NCBI GenBank assembly: GCA_013816645.1 | Contig: JACDEC010000144.1 | Coordinates: forward strand, 1-7,303 | Length of the DNA stretch: 7,303 bases | Source of the DNA: Planctomycetota bacterium | Lineage (GTDB): Bacteria > Planctomycetota > UBA11346 | Direction of reading: 5' to 3' | Shown here: positions 1 through 5,870 of the stretch, piece by piece | How the letters are laid out: the number at the start of each line of letters is the position of its first letter | Numbering within the stretch: position 1 is the first letter of the stretch | Translations under genes and position numbers: made by a program | The notes under the pieces: generated by a model | What the model was told of the DNA's origin: nothing | What the model saw: only the letters and a program-made list of their open reading frames with translations | Database searches by the model: none

Positions 1-1148
1 GCGGACGCCGACCCCGGCGCGCCTGCGGCGGCCGGGGGCTTGGCCGCGGCCTCGGCATTGGTGCTGAGAGCGGCGTCGATGTCGAAGCCGAGGGACTTGA
101 GCTTCTTGGCCATGTCCTCCTTATCGAGCGACTTGTCGTAGGCGGACATCGGCTCGATGGTGTCGGACTTCACCAGGCGCTCGAGCGCGTCGTTGAGCAG
201 CTGCATACCGTACTTGCCGCCGATCTGCATCGCCGACGGGATCTGGTAGGTCTTGCCCTCGCGGATGTTCGCGGCGACTCCGGGAGTGACCATCAGGATC
301 TCGAGCGCGGCGACGCGTCCGCCGCCCTTCTTCTTGAGCAGGTTCTGCGCGACCACGCCGCGCAGCGATCCCGCGAGCATCAAGCGGATCTGCTCCTGCT
401 CGTCGGCGGCGAACTGGTTGATGATGCGGTCGACGGTGCTCGACGCGGTCGAGGTGTGCAGCGTTCCGAAGACCAAGTGGCCGGTCTCGGCGGTCTCGAT
501 GGCGATGCGCGTGGTCTCGAGATCGCGCATTTCGCCGACCAGCACGATGTCCGGGTCTTCGCGCAGGGCCGCGCGCAGCGCCGACGAGAACGCCTTGGTG
601 TGCATGTGCACTTCGCGCTGGTTGACCAGGCACTTCTTGGCGGGATGCACGAATTCGATCGGATCCTCGATGGTGATGATGTGCTCGTGGCGCGTGCTGT
701 TGATGTGGTCGACCATCGCCGCCAGGGTCGTCGATTTGCCCGAGCCGGTCGGGCCGGTGACCAGGACCAGTCCCTTCTTGAACTCGGTCAGCTTGAGCAC
801 CGCGGGCGGGAGGCCGAGCTCGGCGGCGGACAGGATCTTCTCGGGGATGCGGCGGAATACCCCGCCGGGGCCGTAGCGATCCTGGAACAGGTTGCAGCGG
901 AAGCGGCCCACGCCGTCCAACGCGTAGGCGAAGTCGGTGTCGTTGGTCTCTTCGAACTGCTTGCGGTTCCGTTCCGGGCAGATCTCCATGAGGATCTGCC
1001 CGACCTGATCGCGGGTCAGCTTGGGAATGCCCGGCATCTCGATGAGATCGCCGGAATCGCGGATACGCGGCACATGCTCGCTGGTCATGTGGATATCCGC
1101 AGCCTTGAGCTCGGCCATCCGCTTGAAGAGATTGTCGATCCAGGCCAT
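1..1148 (-). CDS. pilT: Type IV pilus retraction ATPase PilT (3' end outside window)
   Basis: This is a hexameric secretion-type ATPase that powers pilus disassembly (twitching motility) at the inner-membrane base of the pilus. The 382 visible codons contain the whole catalytic core. The Walker A motif GPTGSGKS lies near residues 129-136, the Asp box IEDPIEF near 157-163, the Walker B region LVGEMRD near 200-206 with catalytic Glu203, and the His box GHLVFGTLHT near 220-229. A segment VAANIREGK near 288-296 corresponds to the AIRNLIRE motif that separates PilT from the assembly ATPase PilB. Two adjacent ATGs (1151 and 1148) are possible starts. GGAG at 1155-1158 lies 6 nt before the second and only 3 nt before the first, so 1148 is preferred. 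The frame is still open at the left edge, with an Ala/Pro-rich tail, so the protein is longer than the roughly 345 residues of the Pseudomonas enzyme. PilU is the main alternative name. Confidence 0.95.
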   Translation of the reverse strand, partial: MAWIDNLFKRMAELKAADIHMTSEHVPRIRDSGDLIEMPGIPKLTRDQVGQILMEICPERNRKQFEETNDTDFAYALDGVGRFRCNLFQDRYGPGGVFRRIPEKILSAAELGLPPAVLKLTEFKKGLVLVTGPTGSGKSTTLAAMVDHINSTRHEHIITIEDPIEFVHPAKKCLVNQREVHMHTKAFSSALRAALREDPDIVLVGEMRDLETTRIAIETAETGHLVFGTLHTSTASSTVDRIINQFAADEQEQIRLMLAGSLRGVVAQNLLKKKGGGRVAALEILMVTPGVAANIREGKTYQIPSAMQIGGKYGMQLLNDALERLVKSDTIEPMSAYDKSLDKEDMAKKLKSLGFDIDAALSTNAEAAAKPPAAAGAPGSAS

Positions 1149-1355
1149 CATCGTCTCCGCTGCCCGATGTCCGAGCGCACTGTGTCCGAGCGATACTTAC
1201 GCGCGATGGTCCGCACGGGCGGTCGCGCATCCAGCATAACCCGGAAACCAGCCGCGCGCAAAGCGTCGTCCGGAAGCGGATTTTTCCGTGCATCCACGCG
1301 ACTGCGACCGGCCCGGTGATCAGCCGAGATCGCGCCGCGCTCAACGAATTTGCTG

Positions 1356-1382
1356 TAGACATGGGAGATTCCCTCGTAGAAA
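1356..1382 (+). promoter_or_regulatory. Possible sigma70-type promoter of the HU-like gene
   Basis: In the divergent spacer, TAGACA (1356-1361, one mismatch to TTGACA) is followed after 15 bp by TAGAAA (1377-1382, four of six to TATAAT). This would start transcription about 25-30 nt before the HU-like start codon at 1417. The spacing is short and the -10 match is mediocre, so this is only a candidate. Nothing clearer is visible in the spacer on the plus strand. Confidence 0.25.
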
Positions 1383-1416
1383 CAGCACTTCCCCCAACCT
1401 CGAAGGAGTCTCACGC

Positions 1417-1788
1417 ATGGCAAAAGCCGCCGCAAAGAAGAGCAAGAAGGCCGCCGCCCCGGCCCTCAGCAAGCCCGGTAAGAAGGGCTACACCAAGGGT
1501 CAGCTGATCAGCCACCTCGCCACCGCCGTGTCCGCCCAGGGCATGGGCGACATCTCGAAGAAGCAGTCCGCTGCCTTCATCGACGAGCTCAGCAACGTCC
1601 TCTTCAACTACGCCCCGGTCGGCGCCGTGCTCCCCGGTCTCGGCAAGCTGGTGCTCCGCACCATCCCCGCCAAGCCCGCCCGCACGATGATCTCCTTCGG
1701 CAAGGAAGTGAAGGTTTCCGCGAAGCCCAAGAGCCAGAAGCTGGTCTTCCGTTTCAGCAAGGAAGCCAAGGGCCGCTTCGCGAAGTGA
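1417..1788 (+). CDS. HU/IHF-family (HU-like) nucleoid DNA-binding protein with a Lys/Ala-rich N-terminal tail
   Basis: The protein is 123 residues. Residues 1-24 form a basic Lys/Ala-rich tail, and an HU-like body follows. The body has a helical N-terminal half (KGQLISHLATAVS, then KKQSAAFIDELSNVLF), the strand turn PGLGKLVLR near 73-81 (equivalent to GFGTF in HU), a beta-arm region near 82-100, and a closing basic helix SKEAKGRFAK. HU proteins bind and bend DNA non-specifically as dimers and compact the chromosome. The usual HU is about 90 residues; the extra length here is the tail. The arm tip RNPxTG is replaced by RTMISFG, so the DNA-intercalating proline is absent. The start at 1417 is fixed by AAGGAG (1403-1408), 8 nt upstream, and the frame upstream of it is not protein-like. 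Many AAG lysine codons and a strong terminator fit a highly expressed single-gene unit. Confidence 0.8.
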   Translation: MAKAAAKKSKKAAAPALSKPGKKGYTKGQLISHLATAVSAQGMGDISKKQSAAFIDELSNVLFNYAPVGAVLPGLGKLVLRTIPAKPARTMISFGKEVKVSAKPKSQKLVFRFSKEAKGRFAK

Positions 1789-1813
1789 TCGCCTAGGCTG
1801 ATCTCACGTTTCA

Positions 1814-1851
1814 GAGCGACCCCGGCGCCTTGCGCCGGGGTCGCTCGTTTT
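1814..1851 (+). terminator. Intrinsic terminator after the HU-like gene
   Basis: A 14-bp perfect stem (1814-1827 pairing with 1833-1846) can extend by one C:G pair to leave a CTT triloop. It is followed by G and then TTTT (1848-1851). It begins 25 nt after the HU-like stop codon and separates that gene from the Nif3-family gene. The T-tract is short, but the stem is long and very GC-rich. Confidence 0.85.
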
Positions 1852-1900
1852 GGTGCCGACTCGAGTGGCACCTGCCCGACACCCGCAGCGGAGTGATGCG

Positions 1901-2647
1901 ATGGTTGCATTGCGTGACCTATCCACCTGGTGCGATCTCCTGCTCGATCCCCAACGATTCCGCGACTACTGCCCGAACGGGGTCCAGGTCGAGGCGGCGC
2001 CCACGATCCGCCGTCTGGCCAGCGCGGCGACCGCCAGCCTCACGTCGTGCCAGGCGGCGGTCGATGCCGGCGCCGACGGCCTGATCGTGCATCATGGCAT
2101 CCTGTGGGGCGGTGACGTGCGCATCGTCGGCATGCTCGCAGGACGGGTGCGGACGCTGCTCGCCGGCGGCTGCTCGCTCCTGGCCTACCACCTGCCCCTC
2201 GACGCGCATCCCGTCCACGGCAACTCGGCCGTGGCGCTGTCGCTGATCGGGGCCAGCAACCTCGGGTCGTTCGGCGAGCGCGAACTCGGCAGGTGGGGCG
2301 AGCTGCCGGAAGGCTGCTCCGCGGACGCCCTCGCCGCGCTCCTCGAACGCGGCTTCGCCCATGGCGTCATCCATTGCCCGGCCGCGGGACGGGCGATCCG
2401 CCGCATCGGCGTGGTCACCGGCGCTGGCCAGGGCTACCTCGCCGCCGCGGCCCAGGCCGGCTGCGACGCGCTGATCACCGGTGAGACCGCCGAACAGAGC
2501 TGGCACGAGGCCCGCGAGCTCGGCTGCCACCTCTTCGCCTGCGGTCACCACGCGACCGAACGCCACGCCGTGCACCGGCTTGCAGCGATGGCGAGCAGGG
2601 AACTGGGCATCGAGCACGTCGTTCTCGCCGAGGACAATCCCTTGTAG
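1901..2647 (+). CDS. Nif3/YbgI-family dinuclear metal-binding protein (GTP cyclohydrolase 1 type 2 homolog)
   Basis: The protein has 248 residues, essentially the length of E. coli YbgI (247). The metal-site residues of the family are in place: His64-His65 in LIVHHGILWGG, Asp101 in AYHLPLDAH, and His216/His217 plus Glu220 in GHHATER. The family-typical GETAEQSWHEA lies at about 194-204. Members form toroidal hexamers with a two-metal site. The database name 'GTP cyclohydrolase 1 type 2' rests on homology, and the physiological role is unsettled. The start at 1901 is preferred because GGAG (1890-1893) lies 7 nt upstream and the protein then begins like the family. An in-frame ATG at 1850 would lie inside the T-tract of the preceding terminator and add 17 unrelated residues. 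The gene appears to be transcribed separately from both neighbours. Confidence 0.9.
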   Translation: MVALRDLSTWCDLLLDPQRFRDYCPNGVQVEAAPTIRRLASAATASLTSCQAAVDAGADGLIVHHGILWGGDVRIVGMLAGRVRTLLAGGCSLLAYHLPLDAHPVHGNSAVALSLIGASNLGSFGERELGRWGELPEGCSADALAALLERGFAHGVIHCPAAGRAIRRIGVVTGAGQGYLAAAAQAGCDALITGETAEQSWHEARELGCHLFACGHHATERHAVHRLAAMASRELGIEHVVLAEDNPL

Positions 2648-2688
2648 GCATGCGCCTGGCGACCTGGACGGATGAACCAGGCGCATGC
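2648..2688 (+). repeat. 12-bp inverted repeat directly after the Nif3-family stop codon
   Basis: GCATGCGCCTGG (2648-2659) is exactly complementary to CCAGGCGCATGC (2677-2688), with a 17-nt loop between them. The stem starts at the base after the TAG stop. No T-tract follows, so it is not a canonical intrinsic terminator. It may be a Rho-assisted terminator, an mRNA 3'-end stabiliser or a protein site. Confidence 0.6.
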
Positions 2689-2723
2689 ATGCGCGATCCA
2701 TCGCGCTGATGCCGAGCGTTCCT

Positions 2724-2749
2724 TTAATTTCTGTATATACAGAAATTAA
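2724..2749. promoter_or_regulatory. Perfect 26-bp AT-rich palindrome, probable repressor operator
   Basis: The two halves TTAATTTCTGTAT and ATACAGAAATTAA are exact reverse complements with no spacer. The block is very AT-rich in an otherwise GC-rich window and ends 18 nt before the start codon at 2768. A homodimeric regulator binding here would overlap or block the promoter of the membrane-protein gene; TATA-like hexamers inside the palindrome could themselves act as a -10. The core CTGTATATACAG resembles the E. coli SOS box but has 4 rather than 8 bases between CTGT and ACAG, so LexA is not supported. The cognate regulator is not in the window. Confidence 0.65.
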
Positions 2750-2767
2750 CGAAACCATGAGCCAGCC

Positions 2768-3136
2768 ATGAACGCCGCCACGACGATCTGCGCCTACGCC
2801 TTCTATCTGCTGGTCAGCCTCGCGGTCACCGTCTGGGTAGCGCGAACCCTGCACCGCAATGGCCGGGTCTTCCTGGTCGATGCGTTGCGCGGCGACGAAC
2901 TGCTCGCCGATTCGATCAACCACCTGCTGGTCGTCGGCTTCTACCTGCTCAACATCGGCTACGTCACGCTGGCGCTGAAGTACGGCGACAAGCCGACCAA
3001 CGCCGTCGAAGGCATCGAGTTCTTCAGCACCAAGATCGGCCTGGTCCTGCTGGTGCTCGGTGCCATGCACTTCCTGAACCTGCGGTTGCTGACCCTGCTG
3101 CGCCGGCGCAACCCCACCATGGCGCGCGAGCGCTAA
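2768..3136 (+). CDS. Small uncharacterised three-helix membrane protein
   Basis: The protein has 122 residues. Hydrophobic segments at about 6-26, 51-70 and 88-110 look like three transmembrane helices. Between the first two lies a polar stretch (RTLHRNGRVFLVDALRGDELLADSINH), and the C-terminus is Arg-rich (LRRRNPTMARER), probably cytoplasmic. The motif LLVVGFYLLNIGYVTLAL followed by KIGLVLLVLGAMHFLNL resembles a conserved family of unknown function that I recall from actinobacteria and planctomycetes; I know no name or activity for it. No strong Shine-Dalgarno precedes ATG 2768. A four-codon frame (ATG at 2757) ends with a TGA overlapping this start, so its translation could be coupled. A perfect palindrome lies just upstream and suggests regulated expression. 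It converges on rph with a gap of only 6 bp. Confidence 0.8.
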   Translation: MNAATTICAYAFYLLVSLAVTVWVARTLHRNGRVFLVDALRGDELLADSINHLLVVGFYLLNIGYVTLALKYGDKPTNAVEGIEFFSTKIGLVLLVLGAMHFLNLRLLTLLRRRNPTMARER

Positions 3137-3142
3137 CGGCGG

Positions 3143-3844
3143 TCAGATCCCCAGCGCCGCGCGCTGGGCGCGATGCAGGTCGGCGATGCCAGCGGTGGCG
3201 CCATCGAGGAGCTGGTCCATCTGCTGGCGGCTGAAGACCCCCTGTTCGCCGGTGCCCTGGACCTCGATGAAATCGCTGCGCTGGCCGTCGATCGACCGGC
3301 GCATGACCACGTTCATGTCGACCTCGGCCTTGCTGTCGTTGACGTAGTCGAGATCGACCACCACCGCGCCGGCGACCACGCCGACGCTCAGCGCCGCGAC
3401 CTGGCCGAGCAGGTAGTGGTCCGGACCCGACTTGCCCTGGTTCTTGGCCAAGACGGTCAGGGCGTCGTAGAGGGCGACCCAGCCGCCGGTGATCGCCGCG
3501 GTGCGGGTGCCGCCATCGGCCTGGATGACGTCGCAGTCGATGGCCAGGGTCACCTCGCCGAGCTTGTCGAGGTCGACCGCGGCGCGCAGGCTGCGCCCGA
3601 TCAGGCGCTGGATCTCGACCGAGCGGCCGTCCTGCTTGGGACCGTCGCGGCGTTTGCGCGGCGTGGTGCTGCCCGGCAGCATCGAGTATTCGGCGGTGAG
3701 CCAGCCGCCGCCGGTGCCGCGGCGGTGCGGCGGCACGTCGCGCTCGAGCGAGGCGGTGCACAGCACCCGGGTATCCCCGAAGGCCACCAGGCACGAGCCG
3801 GCGGGATGCTTGACGTAACGGCGCTGGAAGGAGACGGGGCGCAT
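3143..3844 (-). CDS. rph: Ribonuclease PH, lacking the usual first ~10 residues
   Basis: This is the phosphate-dependent 3'-to-5' exoribonuclease that trims tRNA 3' ends. The protein has 233 residues (E. coli 238). Family blocks seen: FGDTRVLCTASLE (22-34), GWLTAEYSMLP (47-57), phosphate-binding Arg74 before the EIQRLIGRSLRAAVDL block, DCDVIQADGGTRTAAITG (103-120), and DLDYVNDSKAEVDMNVVM (164-181) with Asp170 and Asp176 matching E. coli Asp178 and Asp184. The first ten residues align with E. coli residues 11-20, so the MRPxGR segment at the usual N-terminus is missing. Upstream in frame there is no alternative start before the TGA at 3905-3907, so ATG 3844 is the only start. The ribosome binding site is weak (GTGAG, 3 nt before the start). 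It lies 68 bp after argF on the same strand and may be read through from it. Confidence 0.93.
   Translation of the reverse strand: MRPVSFQRRYVKHPAGSCLVAFGDTRVLCTASLERDVPPHRRGTGGGWLTAEYSMLPGSTTPRKRRDGPKQDGRSVEIQRLIGRSLRAAVDLDKLGEVTLAIDCDVIQADGGTRTAAITGGWVALYDALTVLAKNQGKSGPDHYLLGQVAALSVGVVAGAVVVDLDYVNDSKAEVDMNVVMRRSIDGQRSDFIEVQGTGEQGVFSRQQMDQLLDGATAGIADLHRAQRAALGI
3150..3168. repeat. Hairpin in the last codons of rph, between convergent genes
   Basis: CCCAGCGC (3150-3157) and GCGCTGGG (3161-3168) form an 8-bp stem with a 3-nt loop. It lies 14 bp past the stop of the plus-strand membrane-protein gene. There is no T-tract on either strand. It might act as a weak bidirectional terminator where the two transcripts meet, but a stem this short can arise by chance in GC-rich coding sequence. 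Confidence 0.25.
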
Positions 3845-3854
3845 GGGCTCACAC

Positions 3855-3882
3855 GGGGGTCGGGGGTTGGGGGTTGGGGGTC
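3855..3882 (+). repeat. Four tandem GGGGGTY heptamers (G-quadruplex motif)
   Basis: The units are GGGGGTC, GGGGGTT, GGGGGTT and GGGGGTC: four runs of five G with 2-nt loops on the plus strand. This meets the standard pattern for an intramolecular G-quadruplex. It sits in the 68-bp gap between argF and rph. The transcript carries the C-rich strand, so a quadruplex would form in the non-transcribed (coding-complement) DNA. Tandem heptamers are also prone to copy-number slippage. Confidence 0.9.
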
Positions 3883-3912
3883 GGCCCGCGTCGCACGCGC
3901 GGAATCAGCGCG

Positions 3913-4866
3913 TTACGTGGTCGCCCGGGCGGCGGCGATCACGCGCTCGGCGTCGTCGGCCATGGCCAGGCGCAGGATCGCCTTCTGGGCATGCAGGCGG
4001 TTCTCGGCCTGGTCGAAGACGATGCTCTGCGCGCCCTCGACGGCGGCGTCGCTGATCTCCTCGCCGCGATGCGCGGGCAGGCAGTGCATCACCTTGACCC
4101 GCGGCGCGGCCAGGGCGATCAGGCGCTGGTCAATGGCGTAGCCGCGGAAATCCTTGAGCCGCGTCTCGCGCTCGGCTTCCTGGCCCATGCTGGTCCAGAC
4201 GTCGGTGTAGAGCACGTCGGCGCCGCGCGCCGCCGCAGCCGCGTCGGGGACGTGGCTGACCGCGCTACCCCACGCCGGCCCGAACGACGCCACGTCCTCG
4301 GCCGAGAAGGCGTAGGCCGCTGGCGCGGCCAGCACGAAGGTGGCCCCGGAGAGCACGCAGGCGCGGGCCAGGCTGCGCGCGACGTTGTTGCCGTCGCCGA
4401 CGAACACCACCTTGAGCCCGCGGGTTTCGCCGAGGTGCTCGTGGATGGTGAGCAGGTCGGCGAGCGCCTGGCAGGGATGGCAGGCGTCGGACAGACCGTT
4501 GATCACCGGAACCGTGGCGTGCCGCGCCATCTCGACCACGTTGGCGTGCGAGAAGGTCCGCAGCATGATGCCCTGGACGTAGCGCGAGAGCACGCGGGCG
4601 ATGTCCTTGATCGGCTCGCGCGTGTTCATCCCCACCTCCTCGCCGCGGATGTAGGTGGCGGTGCCGCCGAGCTCGGTCATGCCGACCTCGAAGCTCAGGC
4701 GGGTGCGCAGCGAGGGCTTCTCGAAGATCATCGCCAGGGTCTTGCCGGCGAGCGCGTGCTCGACGATGCCCTGGGCGCGACGTCGTTTGAGGTAGACCGC
4801 GACCGCGAGCAGGTCGGAGAACTCCTGGGCCGACAGCTCGTCGAGCGTGGTGAGGTGGCGGGACAT
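3913..4866 (-). CDS. argF: Ornithine carbamoyltransferase
   Basis: This enzyme transfers the carbamoyl group from carbamoyl phosphate to ornithine, giving citrulline in cytoplasmic arginine biosynthesis. The 317 residues match the usual size. Seen in order: the carbamoyl-phosphate loop SLRTR (52-56, in FEKPSLRTRLSFE), RTFSH (103-107), HPCQ (130-133, then ALADLLTI), FVGDGNN (155-161), DVWTSMGQE (222-230), and the ornithine/catalytic loop HCLPAHRGEEI (261-271). HPCQ and HCLP distinguish it from aspartate carbamoyltransferase. Its ATG shares one base with the argB stop (TGATG at 4868-4864) and has no clear ribosome binding site of its own, so translation is probably coupled to argB. The reading frame remains open well upstream through argB in a different frame; that extension is not coding. 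Confidence 0.96.
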   Translation of the reverse strand: MSRHLTTLDELSAQEFSDLLAVAVYLKRRRAQGIVEHALAGKTLAMIFEKPSLRTRLSFEVGMTELGGTATYIRGEEVGMNTREPIKDIARVLSRYVQGIMLRTFSHANVVEMARHATVPVINGLSDACHPCQALADLLTIHEHLGETRGLKVVFVGDGNNVARSLARACVLSGATFVLAAPAAYAFSAEDVASFGPAWGSAVSHVPDAAAAARGADVLYTDVWTSMGQEAERETRLKDFRGYAIDQRLIALAAPRVKVMHCLPAHRGEEISDAAVEGAQSIVFDQAENRLHAQKAILRLAMADDAERVIAAARATT

Positions 4867-5759
4867 CAGCGCGCAGTCGATGCGACGGAACCGGCCTCGT
4901 CGTCGCCCAGCCGCAGTTCGGTGCCGATGCCCTCGGCGGTGAAGATCTCGAGCAGCAGCGCGTGCGGCATGCCGGCGTCGACGATGTGGATCTTGCGCAC
5001 CCCGGCCTGCAGCGCGGCGATGCAGCTCTCGACCTTGGGGATCATCCCGCCCTTGATGGTGCCGTCGGCGACCAGCCGGCGGACCTCGCCCGCGGTCAGG
5101 CTGCTGAGCCGGGTCGAGGGATCCTTGGGGTCGGTGAGCACGCCGGGGACGCTCGAGCAGAACACCAGCTTCTCGGCGTTCATGCCGGTCGCCACCGCCA
5201 GCGCGATGTCGTCGGCGTTGGTGTTGAGGGCGCGGCCGGTCGCGTCGACCGACAGCGGCGGCACCACCGGGATCAGGCCGCGGGTGGCGTAGCGCGCCAG
5301 CCGCTCCTGATCGAGCGAGGTCGGCTGGCCGACCAGCCCGAGCCCGGCGTCGTAGACCTTGCCGTGCACGACCTGATGGCGCGGCGGACACATGCCGATG
5401 GCGGCACCGCCCAGGGCGAAGATGCGGTCGACGATGTGGGTGTTCAGGCGCTCGACCTCGCGCGCCACGATGTCCATGGTCGCCGCGTCGGTGATGCGCC
5501 GGCCCTGGTGGAAGGCCGGCGTGAGCCCGGCCTGCTCCATCGCCCGGTTGATCGATTTGCCGCCGCCATGGACCAGGATCGGGCTGACCCCGACCTGCTC
5601 GAGCCACACCAGATCGGTGAGCAGCGAGTCGAGCACCGCGGGCGCCTCGATCGCCTCGCCGCCCAGCTTCACGACCATGAAACGGTCGTGGAAACGCTTG
5701 AGGAACGGCAGCGCCTCGATCAGAACCTTGGCTTTTCTCGTGGCCTCGTCGACCTGCAC
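4866..5759 (-). CDS. argB: Acetylglutamate kinase
   Basis: This enzyme phosphorylates N-acetylglutamate with ATP, the second step of arginine biosynthesis in the cytoplasm. It has 297 residues. The glycine-rich VVKLGGEA has Lys31; LVHGGGKSI lies at 62-70; GRRITD (86-91) has the substrate-contacting Arg; LNTNADDIA (178-186) has Asn179 and Asp183; and GGMIPKVESC (237-246) has Lys242. The N-terminal helix (about 1-25, including LIEALPFLKRF) is typical of the arginine-inhibited form, so feedback inhibition is likely; this is inferred. The start is GTG 5759, preceded by a perfect AGGAGG (5766-5771) 6 nt away; no in-frame ATG competes. Oddity: the kinase-family motif (T/S)-D-V-x-G-(V/I) reads S-S-V-P-G-V (202-207), so Ser203 replaces a conserved Asp. 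It is the first gene of argB-argF. Confidence 0.95.
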   Translation of the reverse strand: MQVDEATRKAKVLIEALPFLKRFHDRFMVVKLGGEAIEAPAVLDSLLTDLVWLEQVGVSPILVHGGGKSINRAMEQAGLTPAFHQGRRITDAATMDIVAREVERLNTHIVDRIFALGGAAIGMCPPRHQVVHGKVYDAGLGLVGQPTSLDQERLARYATRGLIPVVPPLSVDATGRALNTNADDIALAVATGMNAEKLVFCSSVPGVLTDPKDPSTRLSSLTAGEVRRLVADGTIKGGMIPKVESCIAALQAGVRKIHIVDAGMPHALLLEIFTAEGIGTELRLGDDEAGSVASTAR

Positions 5760-5765
5760 CGCATG

Positions 5766-5771
5766 CCTCCT
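5766..5771 (-). promoter_or_regulatory. Consensus ribosome binding site that fixes the argB GTG start
   Basis: AGGAGG on the minus strand ends 6 nt before GTG 5759. An ATG 2 nt after it is out of frame with argB, so the GTG is the start. Confidence 0.9.
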
Positions 5772-5787
5772 GAGGCGAAGGGGGCGA

Positions 5788-5814
5788 ACTATAGGGGGAT
5801 GCCCGGCTTGTCGA
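5788..5814 (-). promoter_or_regulatory. Candidate sigma70-type promoter of argB-argF
   Basis: On the minus strand, TCGACA (5814-5809, five of six to TTGACA) and TATAGT (5793-5788, five of six to TATAAT) are separated by 15 bp, shorter than the ideal 17. The -10 lies 17 nt before the AGGAGG, giving a short leader. It falls in the 111-bp spacer after the prepilin peptidase gene. No ArgR-type box is evident. Confidence 0.4.
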
Positions 5815-5870
5815 GTGGCGCCCGCTGGTTCTTGGGGGCCGGGATACGCCAGAAAACCCGCGATCCGGCT

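Noticed and set aside
121..1362. A 413-codon minus-strand open frame over pilT
   Set aside because: It is a frame-shifted shadow of pilT. The true frame shows the Walker and His-box motifs, whereas this one is Arg-rich noise.
1363..1373. GGGAGATTCCC short inverted repeat upstream of the HU-like gene
   Set aside because: The arms are only 4 bp, easily expected by chance, and nothing ties it to a known regulator.
1152..1416. A possible small gene in the divergent spacer between pilT and the HU-like gene
   Set aside because: Short frames here lack ribosome binding sites and recognisable sequence. The spacer is better explained as two back-to-back promoter regions.
1850..1900. An upstream in-frame ATG for the Nif3-family protein
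   Set aside because: It lies in the T-tract of the preceding terminator, has no proper ribosome binding site and adds residues not seen in the family. ATG 1901 has GGAG at good spacing.
2731..2742. CTGTATATACAG as a LexA (SOS) box
   Set aside because: The E. coli-type box needs eight bases between CTGT and ACAG; here there are four. The flanking AATTT/AAATT is part of the same larger palindrome, and the downstream gene is not an SOS gene.
1919..3070. A 383-codon minus-strand open frame
   Set aside because: It is antisense to the Nif3-family and membrane-protein genes, crosses their intergenic signals and matches no family. Long antisense frames are expected at this GC content.
3874..5292. 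A 472-codon plus-strand open frame antisense to argF and argB
   Set aside because: It is a shadow of two clearly recognised genes on the other strand, with His/Arg/Gly/Val-rich low-complexity translation.
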